Made by a program: the position numbers and the translations under genes | Source: Rhizobium sp. Q54 | GTDB taxonomy: Bacteria > Pseudomonadota > Alphaproteobacteria > Micropepsales > Micropepsaceae | Assembly (NCBI GenBank): GCA_945860165.1 | Contig: CAMAPL010000020.1 | Location: 1 to 41,049, forward strand | DNA: 41,049 nt | Direction: 5' to 3' | The notes under the pieces: model-generated | The model's input: only the letters and a program-made list of their open reading frames with translations | The model's database searches: none | What the model was told of the DNA's origin: nothing | Part shown: piece by piece, positions 28,685 through 36,810 of the stretch | Layout of the letters: every line of letters begins with the position of its first letter | Numbering within the stretch: position 1 is the first letter of the stretch

Positions 28685-29905
28685 TCAGGAAGCAAGCGTG
28701 GCGCGGTCGCCGGACCAGGCGGCGCGGGTGATCGCCTTGATGGCGTCGAGATCGAGCTTGCGGGGATTGTTGTTGACCAGGCGGGCGGCGCCGATGGCGC
28801 TTTCCGCCGTCCAGTCCTGCTTGTCTTCCGGCAGGCCCAGATCCTTGAGCGTGACCGGAATGCCGATGTCTTTCAGTAGCAGGGCGACTTCATCGATGAG
28901 CTTGTGGGACAGTTCTTCGTCCGTCCCGGAGAGTCCGATGGCGCGGCCGATCTGGGCGAAGGAAACGACGCAACTGGGGCGGTTGAACTCCATCACATAG
29001 GGCATCAGCAGCGCGACGCCCATGCCGTGCGGCGTGTGGGTTTCGTTGCCCACCGGATACTGGATGGCATGCGCCGCCGCCGTGCCCGCTGCGCCGAAAG
29101 CGCAGCCTGCCGCCAGCGAAGCCAGCATCATCTGTTCGCGGGCTTCGATATTCTTGCCGTCTTTCACGGCAGTGCGCAGCGCCTTGAAGATATTCTGCAG
29201 CGCCAGCAAGCCGAAGGTGTCGGACAGGACATTCTTGCCCACGAACACATTTTTGACCGTCAGGTCGGGCGTGATTTCGCGCGGCGCGGCGGTGAAGCTT
29301 TCGATGGCATGGGTGAGCGCGTCGGCACCGCTGACGGCGGTCAGGCCCGGCGGACAGGAAACCGTCAGCTCGGGATCGCACACCGCCACGCGCGGGATCA
29401 GATAGGGACTGGAAATACCCACCTTGGTGCCGCGCTCGGTATCGGCGATCACCGCCACCGGCGTCACTTCTGAACCAGTGCCCGAGGTGGTCGGCACCGC
29501 GATCACCGGCGCGACGGGTCCGGGAATTTTGTTCTCGCCATAATAGTCACGCAAGGTCCCGCCATGGGCCAGCAGCACCGCAACGCATTTGGCCATGTCC
29601 ATGCAGGAACCGCCGCCGATGCCCAGCACCACATCCGGCTTGAAATCGGCGCATTCGGTGACGCAGCCGGAAATGCCTTCCATCGGCAGGTCGGCCTCGG
29701 TGCGGTCATAGACCTTGGTCTTGACGCCATTGGCCTCGATATCGGCGACGATGGCCTTGAACTGGGCGTCATTGCTCAGTCGCGCATCGGTGCAGATCAA
29801 GGCGCGCTTTCCGATTTGCGCCGTGATCATGCCGATGGCGGCGCGCTGGCCGGAACCGAAGATCACCGAGGCGGGCAGGCGCAGGGCGCCGAAGATGCTG
29901 GTCAT
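28685..29905 (-). CDS. Iron-containing alcohol dehydrogenase
   Basis: Group III metal-dependent alcohol dehydrogenase of 406 residues. NAD-binding blocks are GIGGGSCMDMAK and VPTTSGTGSEVTPVAV; metal-binding residues lie in SGADALTHAIES and in HAIQYPVGNETHTPHGMG. Family members oxidise 4-hydroxybutyrate, 1,2- or 1,3-diols and similar alcohols. Its stop overlaps nothing, lying 20 bases before the aldehyde dehydrogenase start, while its start overlaps the end of the Ldh2-type gene by four bases. An alcohol-to-aldehyde-to-acid pair is the natural reading; 4-hydroxybutyrate to succinate is one possibility. Confidence 0.92.
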   Translation of the reverse strand: MTSIFGALRLPASVIFGSGQRAAIGMITAQIGKRALICTDARLSNDAQFKAIVADIEANGVKTKVYDRTEADLPMEGISGCVTECADFKPDVVLGIGGGSCMDMAKCVAVLLAHGGTLRDYYGENKIPGPVAPVIAVPTTSGTGSEVTPVAVIADTERGTKVGISSPYLIPRVAVCDPELTVSCPPGLTAVSGADALTHAIESFTAAPREITPDLTVKNVFVGKNVLSDTFGLLALQNIFKALRTAVKDGKNIEAREQMMLASLAAGCAFGAAGTAAAHAIQYPVGNETHTPHGMGVALLMPYVMEFNRPSCVVSFAQIGRAIGLSGTDEELSHKLIDEVALLLKDIGIPVTLKDLGLPEDKQDWTAESAIGAARLVNNNPRKLDLDAIKAITRAAWSGDRATLAS

Positions 29906-30927
29906 GTTATTTTTCCTTTTTCAGAGTCCGCCGCCAGCCTCTGCAAGTCGTCCCACAGTCCGTCATCGAGATAGACGCCGCGCTTTTCCGACTGCGACCG
30001 CACCTTGTGGGCGCGGTCGCCCGGCGCCAGCACGGGATGCTCGGGATCGGCGGGCGCGGCGCTGCGGATGCTGTCGAGATATTCGGTCACCAGCGCCTTG
30101 GCGCCTTCGGCATGGGGCGGCGCGATGACGATGAACAAATCGCCCTTGTTGCTGACATTCACCGAATCCAACGTGCCCTTGACGTCGGTGCCGATGGCCG
30201 ATGCCGCGAGACTCGCAACCAGCACTTCGAAGGCGATGCCCAGCGCATAGCCCTTGGCGCCGCCGAACGGTGCGATGGCGCCTTTCTTGGCGGCGGAGGC
30301 GTCGGTGGTGGGATCGCCATTTTCGTCCAGCGCCCAGCCCGGCGGGATCGGTGCGCCGCGATTGGCGTGGTCGTGAATTTTTCCCATCGAAACCAGGCCG
30401 GTCGCCATGTCCAGCACCATGGGATGGGGCGCGGCCGGCACGCCGATGGCGATGGGATTGGTGCCGATCATCGCCTTGCGCCCACCATAGGGATGGACCA
30501 GCGCTTCGGAGATGGTGAGTGCGATACAGGTCAGGCCCAGGGTCGCGACATGCTCGGCGTAATAGGCCAGGGCGCCCAGATGATTGGTGTTGCGGATGGC
30601 TGCGATGGCGATACCGTCTTCGCGGGCGCGCGGCACGATGGTGTCCAGAGCCGCCATGGCGACCACCGGCCCCAAGCCGCGCTCGCCGTCCACCGCGAGA
30701 AAGCTGCGCGCGGTCCAGACCTGCTTGCCGCTGGCGCCAGGCACTGACAGGCCGGCATGGATGCGCTCGATCACCCGACGCAGGCGCAGCAGGCCGTGCG
30801 AGGGAATCGCCCGCATCTCCGCTTCGAGGAACAGCCCGGCCTGGGTGCGGGCATGATCGGCCGGCACGCCATTGGCGCGCAGGATGCCTTCGGCCAGTAC
30901 TCGGACCTGCTCGACAGAAGCCAGCAT
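29902..30927 (-). CDS. Ldh2-type malate/L-lactate/sulfolactate dehydrogenase family protein
   Basis: NAD(P)-dependent 2-hydroxyacid dehydrogenase of the family including ureidoglycolate, malate and sulfolactate dehydrogenases, unrelated to classical lactate dehydrogenase. The 341 residues show the SHGLLRLRRVIERI block near residue 38, VDGERGLGPVVA, the catalytic histidine in RNTNHLGALAYY, MIGTNPIAIGVPA, and DMATG. It is the first gene of the operon; the start ATG at 30927 lies nine bases from the perfect palindrome. A TTGACC/TAACGT promoter lies just beyond. The substrate is unknown. Confidence 0.92.
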   Translation of the reverse strand: MLASVEQVRVLAEGILRANGVPADHARTQAGLFLEAEMRAIPSHGLLRLRRVIERIHAGLSVPGASGKQVWTARSFLAVDGERGLGPVVAMAALDTIVPRAREDGIAIAAIRNTNHLGALAYYAEHVATLGLTCIALTISEALVHPYGGRKAMIGTNPIAIGVPAAPHPMVLDMATGLVSMGKIHDHANRGAPIPPGWALDENGDPTTDASAAKKGAIAPFGGAKGYALGIAFEVLVASLAASAIGTDVKGTLDSVNVSNKGDLFIVIAPPHAEGAKALVTEYLDSIRSAAPADPEHPVLAPGDRAHKVRSQSEKRGVYLDDGLWDDLQRLAADSEKGKIT

Positions 30928-30935
30928 ACGGATAA

Positions 30936-30953
30936 AATATCCTATAGGATATT
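30936..30953. promoter_or_regulatory. Perfect 18-bp palindrome, probable GntR operator
   Basis: AATATCCTATAGGATATT is a perfect palindrome in the gap between the dehydrogenase operon and the divergent GntR/FCD gene. It overlaps the predicted transcription start of the dehydrogenase operon (around 30950), the classic place for a repressor. FCD-type GntR proteins bind such short palindromes as dimers. That the neighbouring regulator binds here is inference. Confidence 0.75.
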
Positions 30954-30956
30954 ATG

Positions 30957-30985
30957 ACGTTATGGATTATGCTCCACCCGGTCAA
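30957..30985 (-). promoter_or_regulatory. Promoter of dehydrogenase operon
   Basis: On the minus strand TTGACC (30985-30980) and TAACGT (30962-30957) are spaced by 17 bases. Transcription would begin inside the palindrome, giving a leader of about 25 bases. The -10 is imperfect. Confidence 0.5.
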
Positions 30986-31022
30986 TGGCAAAATCCAGCC
31001 TTTCTGTGGGAAAGTTCCGGCT

Positions 31023-31682
31023 ATGTCGGCGGTATTAGAAGTGGCGGATCGCCAGATTTCGCGGCCTTCGGGCTTGGCGGAAGAAGTTTATCGCCGGATC
31101 CGGTCTGACATCATGTCCCTGCGGTTGCCGCCCGATACAAGGGTGTCGGTAGACAGCCTGGCCCGCGAACTGGGCGTTTCCCAGACCCCGATCCGCGAGG
31201 CGTTGTCGATGCTGGAAGCCAATGGGCTGGTCAGCAGGAAGCACTTCACCGGCTATGCTACCGCGCCGCGAATGGACCGCGCACAGCTGGACGAATTGTT
31301 CGAATTCCGCCTGCTGATCGAACCGCATGCCGCGCGCAAGGCGGCGGATGCGATGGTGGAAGCCGACATGACCAGCCTCAGCGCCGTCAGCGGCGAGGGC
31401 GCCCCGTCGCATGACGGCTTTGCCGACATGGACACCGAATTCCACAAGCTGATCGCCCAGGGCGGTGGCAATCACCTGATCGCGGACTCGCTGGCGCGGC
31501 TGCACATCCATGTCCACATCTTCCGCTCCTGTTTCCGCAGCGAGATCGCCGAGGAAGCGGTGCATGAACATGACGTGGTGATAAAGGCGATCCACGCGCG
31601 CAACGGTGCGGCGGCGGAAGCCGCGATGCGCCGCCATATCGAGCGGTCCTACGGACGCTTGCGGGATTTCATTAAAGAGTGA
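31023..31682 (+). CDS. GntR-family transcriptional regulator (FCD subfamily)
   Basis: 219-residue regulator. The N-terminal winged helix includes LAEEVYRRIRSDIMSLRLPP, the recognition region LGVSQTPIREALSMLEANGLV, and a wing at GYATAP. The C-terminal FCD domain is all-helical and has the metal/ligand-binding pattern with Asp and His residues (DMDTEFHKLIAQ, HEHDVVIKAI, HIERSYGRL). The start is taken at the ATG at 31023; the frame runs back to 30954, but the extension is unlike the family and would run through the promoter region. It is divergent from the dehydrogenase operon and probably represses it until a hydroxyacid or related ligand binds. Confidence 0.92.
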   Translation: MSAVLEVADRQISRPSGLAEEVYRRIRSDIMSLRLPPDTRVSVDSLARELGVSQTPIREALSMLEANGLVSRKHFTGYATAPRMDRAQLDELFEFRLLIEPHAARKAADAMVEADMTSLSAVSGEGAPSHDGFADMDTEFHKLIAQGGGNHLIADSLARLHIHVHIFRSCFRSEIAEEAVHEHDVVIKAIHARNGAAAEAAMRRHIERSYGRLRDFIKE

Positions 31683-31704
31683 GGCGCGACCGGCGAAGCC
31701 GGGA

Positions 31705-31727
31705 AAATCGCGCCAGTGGCGCGATTT
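31705..31727. terminator. Bidirectional hairpin between gntR and rraA-like gene
   Basis: AAATCGCGCC and GGCGCGATTT form a perfect 10-bp stem with an AGT loop, 22 bases after the gntR stop. The A- and T-rich ends on both strands make it usable in either direction by the two convergent genes. Confidence 0.65.
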
Positions 31728-31766
31728 GAGTGCCGAGGGCCGAAAGCGAAGCTGAGGGCCGGGCCG

Positions 31767-32471
31767 CTATTTCTTGTTTTCTTTACGCCAGGCGGCATAC
31801 TTCGCCTTATTCTTGTCATTGGGCGGATAGAGGCCGGGCAGGGGCGCGCCTTTTTGCACTTCGCCCATAATCCAGGTTTCCTGGGCTTCCTGTTCGGCCG
31901 CCAGTTCGGCGACTTCGGCCAGCATCGCCTGCGGGATCACCACCGCGCCGTCGCCATCCGCCACAATCGTATCGCCCGGAAAAACCGCCACGCCGCCGCA
32001 GGCGATGGGTTCCTGCCAGTTCACGAATGTCAGTCCCGCAACCGATGGCGGCGCCGCTGCGCCGGCGCACCAGATCGGCAGGCCTGTGGCCAGCACGCCT
32101 TCCATGTCGCGCACCACGCCATCGGTGATCAGGGCCGCGACTTTGCGTTTTGCCATGCGGGCGCAAAGGATATCGCCAAAGATGCCGGCATCCGTCACAC
32201 CCATGGCGTCCGCCACGGCGATCAGGCCTTCTTCCATGGCTTCTATGGCGGCGCGGGTGGAAATAGGCGAGGCCCAGCTGGCGGGCGTCGCCAGGTCTTC
32301 GCGCGCGGGCACGAAGCGCAAGGTGAAGGCCGTGCCCACGGCACGCGCCTGGCCGGGCTGTTTGGGAAAGGCACCGCGCAGCCAGACATTGCGCAGGCCC
32401 TTCTTCAACAACACCGTGGTGAGGGTGGCGGTGGAAATGCCTTCCAGAATGGTTTTGATTTTGGCGTCCAT
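31767..32471 (-). CDS. RraA-like protein (aldolase / decarboxylase family)
   Basis: 234-residue member of the RraA/HMG-aldolase family, which includes 4-hydroxy-4-methyl-2-oxoglutarate aldolases, oxaloacetate decarboxylases and RNase E inhibitors. The active-site block GDILCARMAKRKVAALITDGVVRD matches the pattern of metal-binding Asp and phosphate/carboxylate-binding Arg. The longer N- and C-terminal arms resemble the metabolic enzymes rather than the 160-residue RraA regulators. It starts one base into the stop of the cytochrome gene (TAATG), so the two are cotranscribed. Cleavage or decarboxylation of an oxo-acid would suit the neighbouring dehydrogenases, but this is inference. Confidence 0.88.
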   Translation of the reverse strand: MDAKIKTILEGISTATLTTVLLKKGLRNVWLRGAFPKQPGQARAVGTAFTLRFVPAREDLATPASWASPISTRAAIEAMEEGLIAVADAMGVTDAGIFGDILCARMAKRKVAALITDGVVRDMEGVLATGLPIWCAGAAAPPSVAGLTFVNWQEPIACGGVAVFPGDTIVADGDGAVVIPQAMLAEVAELAAEQEAQETWIMGEVQKGAPLPGLYPPNDKNKAKYAAWRKENKK

Positions 32472-32884
32472 TATGGCGTGACCCTGGTGTCTTTCATGCC
32501 CGGGGCATTGGGCGCCAGGGCAGTCGTTCCCGCGGGAAAGCCATTCTGCAGCAGCATATAGGCAACGACAGCATTGTAATCCTCGGGCTTGAGGCCGCCG
32601 GGATCGGTTTGCGGCATGGTGTTGGCCACCACATCGTGCAGCGATTGCGGCGTCATGCCTTGCGCTACGGCGCGTTCATTAAAGGCCGAGCCTTTGAGCT
32701 CTGGCGCGCCGCCGCCCTCCAAAGCCCCGCCGTGACAGCCGCTACAGGCCTGCGCATAGACGACCGCGCCGGCTTGCGCCTGTTCGGCAGTGAAAAGCGC
32801 CGGCTTGGCGGTTTGCCCGTCGGCGTGCTGGGCGATCGCAACCAGTAGAGCTGCGGACGCGGCGGTTACTTTGAACGGCTTCAT
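32471..32884 (-). CDS. Exported c-type cytochrome
   Basis: 137-residue periplasmic cytochrome c. A signal peptide (MKPFKVTAASAALLVAIAQHADG) precedes the mature protein; the haem motif is CSGCH near residue 47, and MPQTDPGGL supplies the likely axial methionine. The start at 32884 is preceded by AGGGA; the open frame reaches back to 33262 but the extra part is not a credible protein. It is cotranscribed with the RraA-like gene and may accept electrons from a periplasmic dehydrogenase not encoded here. Confidence 0.9.
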   Translation of the reverse strand: MKPFKVTAASAALLVAIAQHADGQTAKPALFTAEQAQAGAVVYAQACSGCHGGALEGGGAPELKGSAFNERAVAQGMTPQSLHDVVANTMPQTDPGGLKPEDYNAVVAYMLLQNGFPAGTTALAPNAPGMKDTRVTP

Positions 32885-33022
32885 GATGGTCCCTGCGGTT
32901 ATGTCTATGAAAATACGTGCCGAAAAACGGATAATCGCAGCTTGCAACAGAATGCCTAGATGATCATATTTCATATCAAAGCGCGAGGAAGACATACAAG
33001 AAAGTATTGCAGTCGTAGCACC

Positions 33023-34657
33023 ATGATTGGCGATAAGACTTCTCCTTTGATGGCACGCGCGGCGCACCTCCTGCGGCAGGGCGCAGCATTGTCGGAACAG
33101 GCGCGCGACGCTGAAGCGATCGCATATTTTCGTCAGGCGGTTAAGCTGGCCCCGGATTTCCCGGACGCACAGTATGAACTTGGTACTGCACTGCACCGGG
33201 CGGGGCAGATGGAAGATGCTGCGCAGGTCTTCATAAAATTGCTGAGTGCTGTGCCTGCTCATGTCCCGGCCAAGCTGGCGCTGGGCGGCGTCCTGATTGA
33301 CGCCAAGCGCCCTGCAGAAGCTGAACTTCTGTTGCGCCGCGCCTTGGGAGAGCCGGCATCGCAGCGTCTGAAAGCGGCACTACACACCAATCTTGCGCTG
33401 GCACTGCGCCGCCAACGCAAGGATGAAGAAGCGTTGGAGAATTACGACTCCGCGACGTCACTCGATCCAGCCCTTCCTGGTCTTGATATCCACAAAGCTG
33501 AAGCGCTGCAGAATTTGAACCGCTATGACGAAGCTATCACTGCTTATCGGGCGGCGCTAGCGCGTGAGCCCCTCAATCCATACGTCCATCGCTTATACAA
33601 CGATTTACTCTATCGCCTGAATCGCTCGGACGAATATCTCAAGTCGTATGACCGAGTGCCGAGCACGCATGATCTCCAGCTCGGAAAGGCCCAGTTTCTG
33701 TTGCAGGATAAACGTGGCGAAGAGGCATATTCGATCTATCGCAACCTTTCGACTGGCGATCCAGGCGACAAGATTGCCGCGGCGGGGGTAGCTAAGGCTC
33801 TGATCATGATGAAGTGTTATGGTGAGGCTGCGGAGGCGCTGGATGTTGCGCTAGCGCGGCATATCGGCGATGTCGGTCTCTTAAGTCGCGCAGCTGAAGT
33901 TGCTATTCTACAGGGCGATCCGCAAAAAGCGCTGACGCTGTGCGCGCAAGGGCTCGGCGTCGCCCGTTACGATCAAAGCTGCCTTGCCACTATGAGCATT
34001 GCGTTTCGGATAATGGAGGATGAGCGTGACGAGACCCTGAATGGCTATGACAGCCACGTTCAGGTCTTTGATCTGGAGCCGCCGGAAGGTTTTTCCCGCA
34101 TGGAAGACTTCAATGCTGAATTGTGCGCCTCTCTAAATCGCATGCATCCCGAGACGCGTGAATATATCAATCAGTCGCTTCGGGGCGGCACGCAAACATC
34201 AGATCACATTTTTGGTGCTGGCCACGTTCTTGTAGAGCTGCTGCAGCAGCGTATTGCTGAAGCGTTGCGGCGCTATATAGAGGCGTTGAAGGAGGACAAT
34301 ACTCATCCTTTTCTTTCGCGGAGATCGCGCCATTTCGCGTATTCCGGCTCTTGGTCATCTCGACTGAAAGATTGCGGTTTTCATGTGAATCATATTCATC
34401 CCCAAGGATGGATCAGCTCCTGCTATTACATTGGCGTGCCGGACGCTGTGAAAGATGAGAAAGCGCGCGCGGGATGGATCAAGTTCGGCGAACCGGCTTT
34501 CGACTTGATACTAAAAAATCCGGTTCGTCGTGCGATTCAGCCCATGCCGGGACGGTTGGTGCTATTTCCGTCCTATATGTGGCATGGGACCATTCCCTTT
34601 CACGGCGCAACACCGCGCACAACCATCGCTTTTGACGTGGTGCCTGCTTACGCCTGA
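33023..34657 (+). CDS. TPR protein with C-terminal 2OG-Fe(II) oxygenase domain
   Basis: About 544 residues. The first 300 are tetratricopeptide repeats (for example AIAYFRQAVKLAPDFPDAQYELG, EEALENYDSATSLDPALP, EAITAYRAALAREPLNP). The last 190 match the putative 2OG-Fe(II) oxygenase_5 domain: HVNHIHPQGWISSCYYIGVP with likely iron ligands His457 and His459, then His521 in MWHGTIPF and Arg532 in PRTTIAFD for 2-oxoglutarate. The start is uncertain: ATG at 33023 is used, an earlier ATG lies at 32960, and neither has a good ribosome site. Composition is less GC-rich than the neighbours, suggesting acquisition. The convergent neighbour is a carbamoyltransferase. Substrate unknown; related domains hydroxylate proteins or small molecules. 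Confidence 0.88.
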   Translation: MIGDKTSPLMARAAHLLRQGAALSEQARDAEAIAYFRQAVKLAPDFPDAQYELGTALHRAGQMEDAAQVFIKLLSAVPAHVPAKLALGGVLIDAKRPAEAELLLRRALGEPASQRLKAALHTNLALALRRQRKDEEALENYDSATSLDPALPGLDIHKAEALQNLNRYDEAITAYRAALAREPLNPYVHRLYNDLLYRLNRSDEYLKSYDRVPSTHDLQLGKAQFLLQDKRGEEAYSIYRNLSTGDPGDKIAAAGVAKALIMMKCYGEAAEALDVALARHIGDVGLLSRAAEVAILQGDPQKALTLCAQGLGVARYDQSCLATMSIAFRIMEDERDETLNGYDSHVQVFDLEPPEGFSRMEDFNAELCASLNRMHPETREYINQSLRGGTQTSDHIFGAGHVLVELLQQRIAEALRRYIEALKEDNTHPFLSRRSRHFAYSGSWSSRLKDCGFHVNHIHPQGWISSCYYIGVPDAVKDEKARAGWIKFGEPAFDLILKNPVRRAIQPMPGRLVLFPSYMWHGTIPFHGATPRTTIAFDVVPAYA

Positions 34658-34784
34658 TGTGCGGTGTATTGCGCGGGCTTGGCGGTTTGCGTGCGGGCGT
34701 CAGGGACATCTGCGAGAAAGTCCGCGAAAAGACCGTTGGCGGCAAGAATTTTATACCTGGGCATGAAAGGCCTCGTGGGTCTAT

Positions 34785-36749
34785 TCAATGCGGGCTTGCT
34801 GTATTGCGGCGCGTAACGCGCATGCCGCCTATATAGAGCGCATCGAGCTGGGAGTTAACAAGGAAACGCAGCGCGTCAGCCGGGGACTCCACAATGGGCT
34901 CTCCAGGGCCGTTGAAGGAGGTGTTCAGGACCACCGGCACGCCGGTCTGCGCGAAGAAATGCTCGATGACGCGAAAGAATTCCCCGCACGATGGATCAAC
35001 CGTCTGCACCCGCGCCGTACCATCCGCATGGGTGATGGCGGGCAGCTCGGATGACGTGACCGTGCCGGTAAAAAGCATGTAGGGGGACGGCACCGGCATG
35101 CCGGTAAACCACTTCTGCGCCTGCGACTCCAAAACAGCGGGTGCGAACGGGCGCCAGGCTTCCCGGCCCTTCAGCACGTTGACCCGTTGCCAATTGGACC
35201 CATGCCGCGGATCGGCGAGGATCGAGCGATGGCCAAGCGCGCGCGGGCCGACCTCGCTGCGCCCTTCAAACCAGCCGATGATCCGGTCCTGCGCAATATC
35301 CTGGGCCGCTTCCAGCGCGCTGTCTGCGCAAGCCTGAAATTCAATGGCTTCGCCCGCCGCGTCGAGGGCTACGCGGATGGCGTCCGGCGCGATCAGCAAT
35401 CCCAGATAGGGCGCGGCATAGCCATCCTGGTTTCGTGTCGGCAGCGGCTGGTCCAGGACATTGTGGTAAAGCCAGGCTGCCGCGCCGATCGCCAGTCCGC
35501 TGTCGTCGCATCCCGGCTCGATATAGATATTTTTGAACCGGCTTTCGCGGAATATGCGGCTGTTCGACGGGCAGTTGAGCGCGCAACCGCCCGACAGGCA
35601 CAGATTGTCGCCGGTCCGACCCATCCGCGCGATGGCGTCGCCAAGCGTCTGGGCGGCGCGGAGGTAAATTTCCTCGAACAGTTTCTGGGTGCTGGCCGCG
35701 ACATCGACATTGACCGGTTCCAGAATGCGGTCGGGATAGCCGAACGGTTCCAGGTCGTATCCCAGCGCACCTGCCTGCTGAAGGCAGTGATCCAGCCATT
35801 GGCGGGAATCCACGCCAGCGGCCTTCCAGTCATACTGGTTTCCGACAAAGCGGGGATCGAAGAACTTGGGCTGCCCATAGGCCGCCAGCCCCATCAGCTT
35901 GCCGGAGGGCCCTTCATGTCCCAGGCCGAGCGTCGTGCCCATGAAGTCGTACAAGCCGCCCAAGGCCAGGTGATGCGGCGCCACGGGATATATCCGGTTG
36001 GCTTCGGCCCAGAGATACATCCCGCTCAGATAGCCATAGCCGTTGGAGAAGCCGTCATGCGTGAGGATGGCGGCGTGATTGAACCCGGACTGATAATAGC
36101 TCGACGCGGCATGGGCCATGTGATGGGCGATGAAATAGCCCGGCAATTCATGGCCCGCGATCTGAACCGTAACAGGATGATGAAACCCCTGGCGCGTGGA
36201 GCCGTCGCCCAGCATGTCCGAGAAGTCCGTCGCGGAAAGCCCGGCAAGCGTTGCGCCGCGCCACAAGGGACTGTCCGCGTAAATGTCCAGTGTTCCAAAG
36301 CGGTGAAAATCTTCCGCCCGGCGATTGCGATGCTCTGGAAACGCGTTGCGATAGCTGTGCCGGACGAAGGATTTCGCATGGACCGGGTTGTAGAAAATAT
36401 CCATCAGCGAATGGCTTTGCAGGCTGATTTGAATTCTCTCCTGCGCCAGGACAGGATCGATTAGCGTGCGCGGGGCCGTATGGCCGGGATGACTGCGCAG
36501 CGCGATGGAGAAGGCCGATGGATCGTCGATGATGAGTTCGACATTCTGCGTCGATGTGATCGCGCAATGGTCGATCTGGTCCCAGTTGAGATTCGCGGCG
36601 GCCATAGCCGCCTGGATGGTTTTGAACTCCAGGGAAATCGCATGCTTGATGCGCGCATGGCGCTCGCGCATCACATAAGACACGATTTGACCATCGCGGA
36701 GCACGCAGACGGACGCATCGTGCCCGAAATGAAGGCCCAGAATGTTCAT
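34785..36749 (-). CDS. NodU/CmcH-type O-carbamoyltransferase
   Basis: 654-residue enzyme that uses carbamoyl phosphate and ATP to carbamoylate a hydroxyl group. The N-terminal domain begins ILGLHFGHDASVCV, has the metal-binding HHMAHAASSYYQSGF and LTHDGFSNGYG, and EGPSGKLMGLAAYG. The C-terminal YrdC-like/ATP domain shows LCLSGGCALNCPSNSR, GCDDSGLAIGAA, EGRSEVGPRALGHRSILADPR and LNTSFNGPGEPIV. All key blocks are intact. Known members act on Nod factors, cephamycin, ansamycin and aminoglycosides. No biosynthetic cluster surrounds it; only the convergent oxygenase is near. A 17-bp inverted repeat lies 44 bases upstream of its start. No good Shine-Dalgarno is visible. Confidence 0.95.
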   Translation of the reverse strand: MNILGLHFGHDASVCVLRDGQIVSYVMRERHARIKHAISLEFKTIQAAMAAANLNWDQIDHCAITSTQNVELIIDDPSAFSIALRSHPGHTAPRTLIDPVLAQERIQISLQSHSLMDIFYNPVHAKSFVRHSYRNAFPEHRNRRAEDFHRFGTLDIYADSPLWRGATLAGLSATDFSDMLGDGSTRQGFHHPVTVQIAGHELPGYFIAHHMAHAASSYYQSGFNHAAILTHDGFSNGYGYLSGMYLWAEANRIYPVAPHHLALGGLYDFMGTTLGLGHEGPSGKLMGLAAYGQPKFFDPRFVGNQYDWKAAGVDSRQWLDHCLQQAGALGYDLEPFGYPDRILEPVNVDVAASTQKLFEEIYLRAAQTLGDAIARMGRTGDNLCLSGGCALNCPSNSRIFRESRFKNIYIEPGCDDSGLAIGAAAWLYHNVLDQPLPTRNQDGYAAPYLGLLIAPDAIRVALDAAGEAIEFQACADSALEAAQDIAQDRIIGWFEGRSEVGPRALGHRSILADPRHGSNWQRVNVLKGREAWRPFAPAVLESQAQKWFTGMPVPSPYMLFTGTVTSSELPAITHADGTARVQTVDPSCGEFFRVIEHFFAQTGVPVVLNTSFNGPGEPIVESPADALRFLVNSQLDALYIGGMRVTRRNTASPH

Positions 36750-36793
36750 TCAAGAGGGTTTCATCAGCGCCCTGCGAAAAGTCAACACAGCCT

Positions 36794-36810
36794 GAGACGT
36801 GCGACGTCTC
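36794..36810. promoter_or_regulatory. Inverted repeat upstream of carbamoyltransferase
   Basis: GAGACGT-GCG-ACGTCTC is a perfect 7-bp inverted repeat with a 3-base centre, 44 bases upstream of the carbamoyltransferase start. It could be an operator; no regulator gene is adjacent. Confidence 0.4.

Noticed and set aside
32885-33262. N-terminal extension of the cytochrome c frame
   Set aside because: The signal peptide and ribosome site at 32884 define the start; the extension overlaps the divergent TPR gene.
35187-36464. 425-codon open frame antisense to carbamoyltransferase
   Set aside because: No motif; the minus-strand enzyme is complete.
33023-36749. Antibiotic biosynthetic cluster
   Set aside because: Only an oxygenase and a carbamoyltransferase are present; no synthase, core enzyme, resistance or export gene is seen nearby.
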